Shown: positions 60,117-64,000 of the stretch, piece after piece
Layout: the number at the start of each line of letters is the position of its first letter
Position numbering within the stretch: the stretch's first letter is position 1
Source: JBBSJT01 sp041691015
GTDB taxonomy: Bacteria > Chlamydiota > Chlamydiia > Chlamydiales > Parachlamydiaceae
Length of the DNA: 64,000 bases
Reading direction: 5' to 3'
Assembly: GCA_041691015.1 (NCBI GenBank)
Contig: JBEPVN010000001.1
Span: 37,229 to 101,228 of the forward strand
Translations under genes and position numbers: made by a program
Notes under the pieces: generated by a model
Told to the model about the DNA's origin: nothing
Seen by the model: only the letters and a program-made list of their open reading frames with translations
Databases searched by the model: none

Positions 60117-61634
60117 TTAAATTGAGGGTTGAAAAATATAAAAAATGATTGTCATGACAATTGTTGGCATGAGGGCGCCCAAAAAAAGCCTTAAAAAAGA
60201 AATGCCTTCCGGAAAATATTTTTTTAAGAATGATTGTCCGACAAGATTTGGCGCATTTGCAATAATTGTCAAACCACCCCCGACAACAGCTCCAGAAACT
60301 ATTGCATATTTCATGGCAGCATCAAAATTCGGCATCAGCGAGGCTAAAAATGTAATTTGGGCATTATCATTAAATGCTGTTAAAACGATTGCAATTCCCA
60401 TCAAAAGCTCTTTTGAGACATCTTGTAACAGGGGTGCAAGCCACCATTCCTGCAAATTTCCATGAATAATCAAAGAGGAAAGAAAAAACCCGACAAGAAT
60501 CGGCGTTTTTAGCTCAAGCGTACTTTGAAATGGCAAAGTTGCCTTATAAAATCCAAGGTAGAGAAGAAATGATCCGATAAATATCACAGGATAATGCAAA
60601 TGCAGGACAATCCAGACTAAAAATATCAAGTGAATTGCTGTGATCCATATAGGAATTGGTTTTTCTGCAACTTCGTCATTATTTAAGCCTTTGCGGTTTT
60701 GCTCCATTGTAACAAATTCTGATCTGAATATAAGAAAGTAAATAAAATTTGATAGAACAATTCCCATGATTGCGTTAATACCAAATGTTTTGAACATATA
60801 AGAGCCAGTATAATTCCAAGCTTTCACAACCATCAAAACAGGAGGCGCCGCATAGTTTGTTAATACACCCCCAACAGAAATATTCGTAAAAAGAAGCCCC
60901 AAAGTGGCATAAGCAAATTTATTGCTTGGACGAAGCTTATAGAATTGCTTTGCTAAAAGAAGCGAGCAAATCGTCATGGAAGCTGCCTCTGTAATAAATG
61001 ATCCAAGTAAGGGTCCTACTGTAAGAAGTGTCCACCAAAAACTTTGGACAGAGCCATTTCCAATTTTTGCTACATTTTGGAGGCATTTTTCAGCAAATTT
61101 TAAGATGGGCTTTGTTGAAGCAATTGCCATCACGACGACAACAAACATTGGCTCAATATAACTTATGTTATTTAAATAATTAATGGTTGTGTGCCAATCA
61201 TAAAATTTCGTCATGGCAATTAAAAGCGGAATGACCCATAAACCCAAAATAACTTCTATTTCTCCCATGAATGTCAAGAGTTCAATAAAAAATAATTGAA
61301 TCGGAGATTGTTTTTGATCTTTATATTTTTTTTTTAGATTTTCAGATAATTGATTTATTTTTCTCGCAAAAAAAGTATGTGTGATTGCGCATACAAAAAT
61401 TAGGAATGCTATTGCATTAAAAGGTTGAATTTCAATACGATGTAGGAGTTGTTTTTTTATGCTATCATAATTATTGTCCAGATATTGTTCTGGATTTAAG
61501 ATAAGTTCTTTTGTATTAGGACTCTTTTCAATTGATTCACTTAATAAAGCATTGTAACTTAAAATTATTAGGGCACAAAAAACACAAAGATACATGACTT
61601 GAAATTTAAGAGTATTTGGAAACTTGAATGTCAT
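60117..61634 (-). CDS. Putative Na+/H+ antiporter-type membrane protein
   Basis: 505 residues with about eleven hydrophobic spans. ITEAASMTICSLLLAKQF, NISVGGVLTNYAAPPVL, TAFNDNAQITFLASL and GGGLTIIANAPN are polar motifs inside membrane regions like those of the ion-transporter superfamily that includes NhaD and the predicted antiporters of Pfam Na_H_antiport_2. It is divergent from a NhaD-type gene, so two sodium/proton exchangers may be controlled together. Substrate is not proven. Confidence 0.75.
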   Translation of the reverse strand: MTFKFPNTLKFQVMYLCVFCALIILSYNALLSESIEKSPNTKELILNPEQYLDNNYDSIKKQLLHRIEIQPFNAIAFLIFVCAITHTFFARKINQLSENLKKKYKDQKQSPIQLFFIELLTFMGEIEVILGLWVIPLLIAMTKFYDWHTTINYLNNISYIEPMFVVVVMAIASTKPILKFAEKCLQNVAKIGNGSVQSFWWTLLTVGPLLGSFITEAASMTICSLLLAKQFYKLRPSNKFAYATLGLLFTNISVGGVLTNYAAPPVLMVVKAWNYTGSYMFKTFGINAIMGIVLSNFIYFLIFRSEFVTMEQNRKGLNNDEVAEKPIPIWITAIHLIFLVWIVLHLHYPVIFIGSFLLYLGFYKATLPFQSTLELKTPILVGFFLSSLIIHGNLQEWWLAPLLQDVSKELLMGIAIVLTAFNDNAQITFLASLMPNFDAAMKYAIVSGAVVGGGLTIIANAPNLVGQSFLKKYFPEGISFLRLFLGALMPTIVMTIIFYIFQPSI

Positions 61635-61698
61635 AAATATCAGTATTAAGAGGATTTTCTCTTCTTTTTACACATAACACGATTTATTTGGGATAAAA

Positions 61699-62967
61699 AT
61701 GATTGGGCATGAATTTTATTTGAATGCGATGATAGTTGTTTTTTTTATTGGCTATCTAATGATTACAATTGAGCACATCACACACATTAATAAAGCAACT
61801 GTTGCTTTGTTAATGGCTGTCATCTGTTGGATTTTGCAATTTGCAAATCAAGGATTTACGCATCAGGAAAACATCACTTTTCTTGGAGAGCACCTTGGCA
61901 ATATAAGCCAAGTGATATTTTTTCTGATCGGCGCTTTGGCAGTTGTTGAGATTATCAGCGCTCATAACGGATTTAAAGTCATTTCAGATTATGTCCAAAT
62001 ACAATCCAAGAAAAAAATGTTTTGGACTGTCGGCTTCATTACTTTTTTTCTCTCATCGATTTTGGATAATTTGACAACAACAATTGTCATGATTGCATTT
62101 TTGCAAAAAGTGATAAAATCAAAAGAAGACAGATGGCTTTTTGGCGGCGGAATCGTCATTGCCGCAAATGCGGGGGGTGCGTGGACTCCAATTGGCGATG
62201 TCACCACAACCATGCTTTGGATTGGAAATCAAATTTCAACTTTTTCCATCATGCGAGAAATATTTCTTCCAAGCATGATTTGCTTTTTAGTCTCATTTTT
62301 TCTTTTAAGCTTTACGCTAAAGGGTAAAATCGAATTTAAGACAAGTTCCACAAAAGAAGATGTCAAGCCGTATGGCACATTCATTTTGTGTCTTGGCATC
62401 GGTCTATTGATCTTTGTACCTTTTTTTAAGGCATTGACAGGCTTGCCGCCTTTTATGGGGATATTATTCGCACTTGGTGTTCTTTGGCTTTTGACAGATG
62501 TTATTCATCGAAAAGATACAAATAGAGAAAGCCTAAAAGTTCCTCATATTCTTTCAAAAATTGATTTGTCCAGTGCTCTATTCTTTCTTGGCATTTTACT
62601 TTGTATCGATGCGTTGGATTCTGCAGGAATATTAAACAGGTTGGCAGTATTTTTGGACGAAGGAATAGGCAATACGAATGTAATAGGAATTCTTATCGGA
62701 TTAGCCTCTGCCATTGTAGATAACGTTCCTTTGGTCGCAGCTACAATGGGGATGTATAGCCTGAACAATTACCCGACAGACTCTAATTTTTGGTCCTTGA
62801 TTGCCTATACTGCAGGAACAGGAGGCAGTATTTTGATTTTTGGTTCTGCTGCAGGGGTTGTTTTTATGGCCATGGAAAAAGCTGATTTCTTTTGGTATTT
62901 GAAGCGCATTAGTTTGCCGGCGCTTCTTGGATTTTTTGCAGGGGCTCTTTTTTATATTTACTTCTAG
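61699..62967 (+). CDS. nhaD: NhaD-type Na+/H+ antiporter
   Basis: 422 residues with about twelve hydrophobic spans. NhaD family motifs are SILDNLTTTIVMIAF, NAGGAWTPIGDVTTTMLW, SAIVDNVPLVAATMG and YTAGTGGSILIFGSAAGV. It exports Na+ in exchange for H+ in the bacterial inner membrane, and chlamydiae carry this type. Its 3' end overlaps the end of the convergent gene by 59 bases. A second transporter is divergent on the left. Confidence 0.88.
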   Translation: MIGHEFYLNAMIVVFFIGYLMITIEHITHINKATVALLMAVICWILQFANQGFTHQENITFLGEHLGNISQVIFFLIGALAVVEIISAHNGFKVISDYVQIQSKKKMFWTVGFITFFLSSILDNLTTTIVMIAFLQKVIKSKEDRWLFGGGIVIAANAGGAWTPIGDVTTTMLWIGNQISTFSIMREIFLPSMICFLVSFFLLSFTLKGKIEFKTSSTKEDVKPYGTFILCLGIGLLIFVPFFKALTGLPPFMGILFALGVLWLLTDVIHRKDTNRESLKVPHILSKIDLSSALFFLGILLCIDALDSAGILNRLAVFLDEGIGNTNVIGILIGLASAIVDNVPLVAATMGMYSLNNYPTDSNFWSLIAYTAGTGGSILIFGSAAGVVFMAMEKADFFWYLKRISLPALLGFFAGALFYIYF

Positions 62968-63787
62968 TAGATGAGATATACGCGAATAATAGATTCCACA
63001 AAAGGTAGGCAGTCATTAAAAATGTTGATTGCTTATCATTTGTTTTTTGAGTACGACTCTCCGGCATTTTCAGTAATTTAGCTGCGTGGAAAGCATGCTC
63101 TCCTTTTGCAACTTGGTTTTTGAATACATTCTGGTTTGTGGCAGGGATTTCTTTTGTGTAGTTTTCTACAAGATATGAATGCCAGGCTTTTAAAAGGAGC
63201 TTTTGTTGCTCTTCATATGAATAGTTGCTTAAAGGCGCATTTAAATAATTGGTCACCAACATATCCTCAGATGGATAAAGTTTCATCTCTTCACTTAAAG
63301 TTTGATTCTTCAGATTTGCATTACTTATCAGAAATGCCACCACAATCAAGGGTAAAATCCAGGCGGCATGCTTTGCGCCTTCTCTTTTCTTTAAAAGCAT
63401 GATCGGAATGACGATCCCAAAAAGTATCCAGGCTCTTTCATAAATTGAAGATTTAAAAAAAATAGTATAGATAGAGCTTTGGAGTTTTTCATGAAAGGGT
63501 ACGTTAAATGCGTTGAGTAATATTTTATATTTTAAAAGTATTGTTTCTTTGGTTGGTTCTTGCAATTGATGAAAGTATTCCAGCCTCTGTTCGTTATTTT
63601 TCCCCAAGACGTAGTCATAGACTAATGAGTCTGATTTTAAGGCAAAATGGTCCTGCATAAAAGGTTTCGATGCTAAGAATAGAAGCGCGGTCAAGGCAAG
63701 GCATAGCTGAATAATTGCCATGACTCTTTGATTTGTGGGGATAAAGGTTCCTTCCGGAAATGTCTTTTTGATTCTTTTTCTAAACAT
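62909..63787 (-). CDS. Hypothetical membrane protein overlapping nhaD end
   Basis: 292 residues with hydrophobic spans at about 24-42, 117-133, 143-157 and 255-268. The termini are basic. No family recognised. The last 59 bases are shared with the nhaD end in the opposite strand, so the two C-termini are encoded by the same DNA. An alternative is that the true end is earlier, but no stop intervenes. Confidence 0.7.
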   Translation of the reverse strand: MFRKRIKKTFPEGTFIPTNQRVMAIIQLCLALTALLFLASKPFMQDHFALKSDSLVYDYVLGKNNEQRLEYFHQLQEPTKETILLKYKILLNAFNVPFHEKLQSSIYTIFFKSSIYERAWILFGIVIPIMLLKKREGAKHAAWILPLIVVAFLISNANLKNQTLSEEMKLYPSEDMLVTNYLNAPLSNYSYEEQQKLLLKAWHSYLVENYTKEIPATNQNVFKNQVAKGEHAFHAAKLLKMPESRTQKTNDKQSTFLMTAYLLWNLLFAYISSTRSKYKKEPLQKIQEAPAN

Positions 63788-64000
63788 ATCTTTAATCCCT
63801 TTTATCTAAAATTTTGATGTAAAAAATATTCTATTACTAATTTGATCTTTTTTCAACTCTTTTTCCTCTTATTTTGGAGCAAAAAGCATGAAAATTATGT
63901 CTGTTTTTTTAGTCTTAAATAAAAAAATATCGCGCTTTGAGTATGTTGTCAGCAATAAACTGAAAATAGTGAAAAAAGGCGCTTGCTAAATAACACGCAT
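63788..64000. other. Spacer at window end
   Basis: AT-rich spacer upstream of the minus-strand membrane gene. A 33-codon frame at 63889-63990 has no clear ribosome-binding site or match and I do not call it. Confidence 0.4.

Noticed and set aside
63889..63990. 33-codon frame at the window end
   Set aside because: No convincing ribosome-binding site, no recognisable sequence; chance frames of this size are common.

Overview
The window is AT-rich and gene-dense and looks like the chromosome of an environmental (amoeba-type) member of the Chlamydiae. The main evidence is a clear histone H1-like Hc1 gene (hctA). Several gene neighbourhoods also match what I recall from Chlamydia: ptsN-ptsN-dut-accD-sodA with hemC/radA/rnc and clpC nearby, dnaB-mnmG-lplA, and yajC/RNA methyltransferase/hctA. 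Many other genes are chlamydia-type hypotheticals or eukaryote-like proteins (ankyrin, F-box-like, Ulp1-like). I cannot name the family or species from sequence alone.

Layout. 1-5.6 kb: a cut-off methyltransferase, a GT25 glycosyltransferase, hemG and clpC. 5.7-14.2 kb: an ankyrin protein, then a long minus-strand block (two PtsN-type EIIA proteins, dut, accD, sodA, hemD, hemC, radA, rnc), interrupted by two tandem small membrane proteins. 14.4-20.3 kb: a hypothetical plus a lipoate ligase, a znuABC-type metal transporter, tRNA-Ser(GCU), and a Ulp1/C48-like protease facing a hypothetical. 20.5-25.6 kb: dnaB, a 29-codon ribosomal-type mini gene, mnmG, lplA and a hypothetical. 25.8-30.9 kb: a DUF687-like protein, yajC, tgt, an rlmD-like methyltransferase and hctA. 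31-35.9 kb: a TPR-ExbB-ExbD-TonB-like envelope operon. 35.9-47.6 kb is the accessory heart of the window: an IS remnant, palindromic elements, a two-domain DEDDh exonuclease with degenerate extra copies of the domain tail, an N-domain-less Clp-type AAA+ ATPase, a 1189-residue protein with papain-like Cys/His/Asn signatures and a nuclear-localisation-like motif, and a predicted lipoxygenase downstream of a membrane protein. 47.8-53.6 kb: a secreted GMC oxidoreductase, a Cys-rich outer-membrane barrel, gmhA, lpxK and a GltT-type symporter. 53.7-59.3 kb: a methyltransferase-like protein, icd, kdsD and two tandem F-box-like proteins. 59.4-64 kb: tandem repeats, two antiporter-type transporters and membrane hypotheticals.

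How it fits together. The core genes cover haem synthesis (hemC, hemD, hemG), LPS/Kdo/heptose (gmhA, lpxK, kdsD), lipoylation, replication, tRNA modification, metal and ion transport, and chromatin compaction of the infectious form. The accessory genes look like host-interaction functions: ubiquitin-system mimics (F-box-like, Ulp1-like), ankyrin repeats, several proteins with short basic nuclear-localisation-like motifs, and a lipoxygenase. Dispersed palindromic repeats sit in several intergenic spacers, mostly between converging genes, and may double as terminators.
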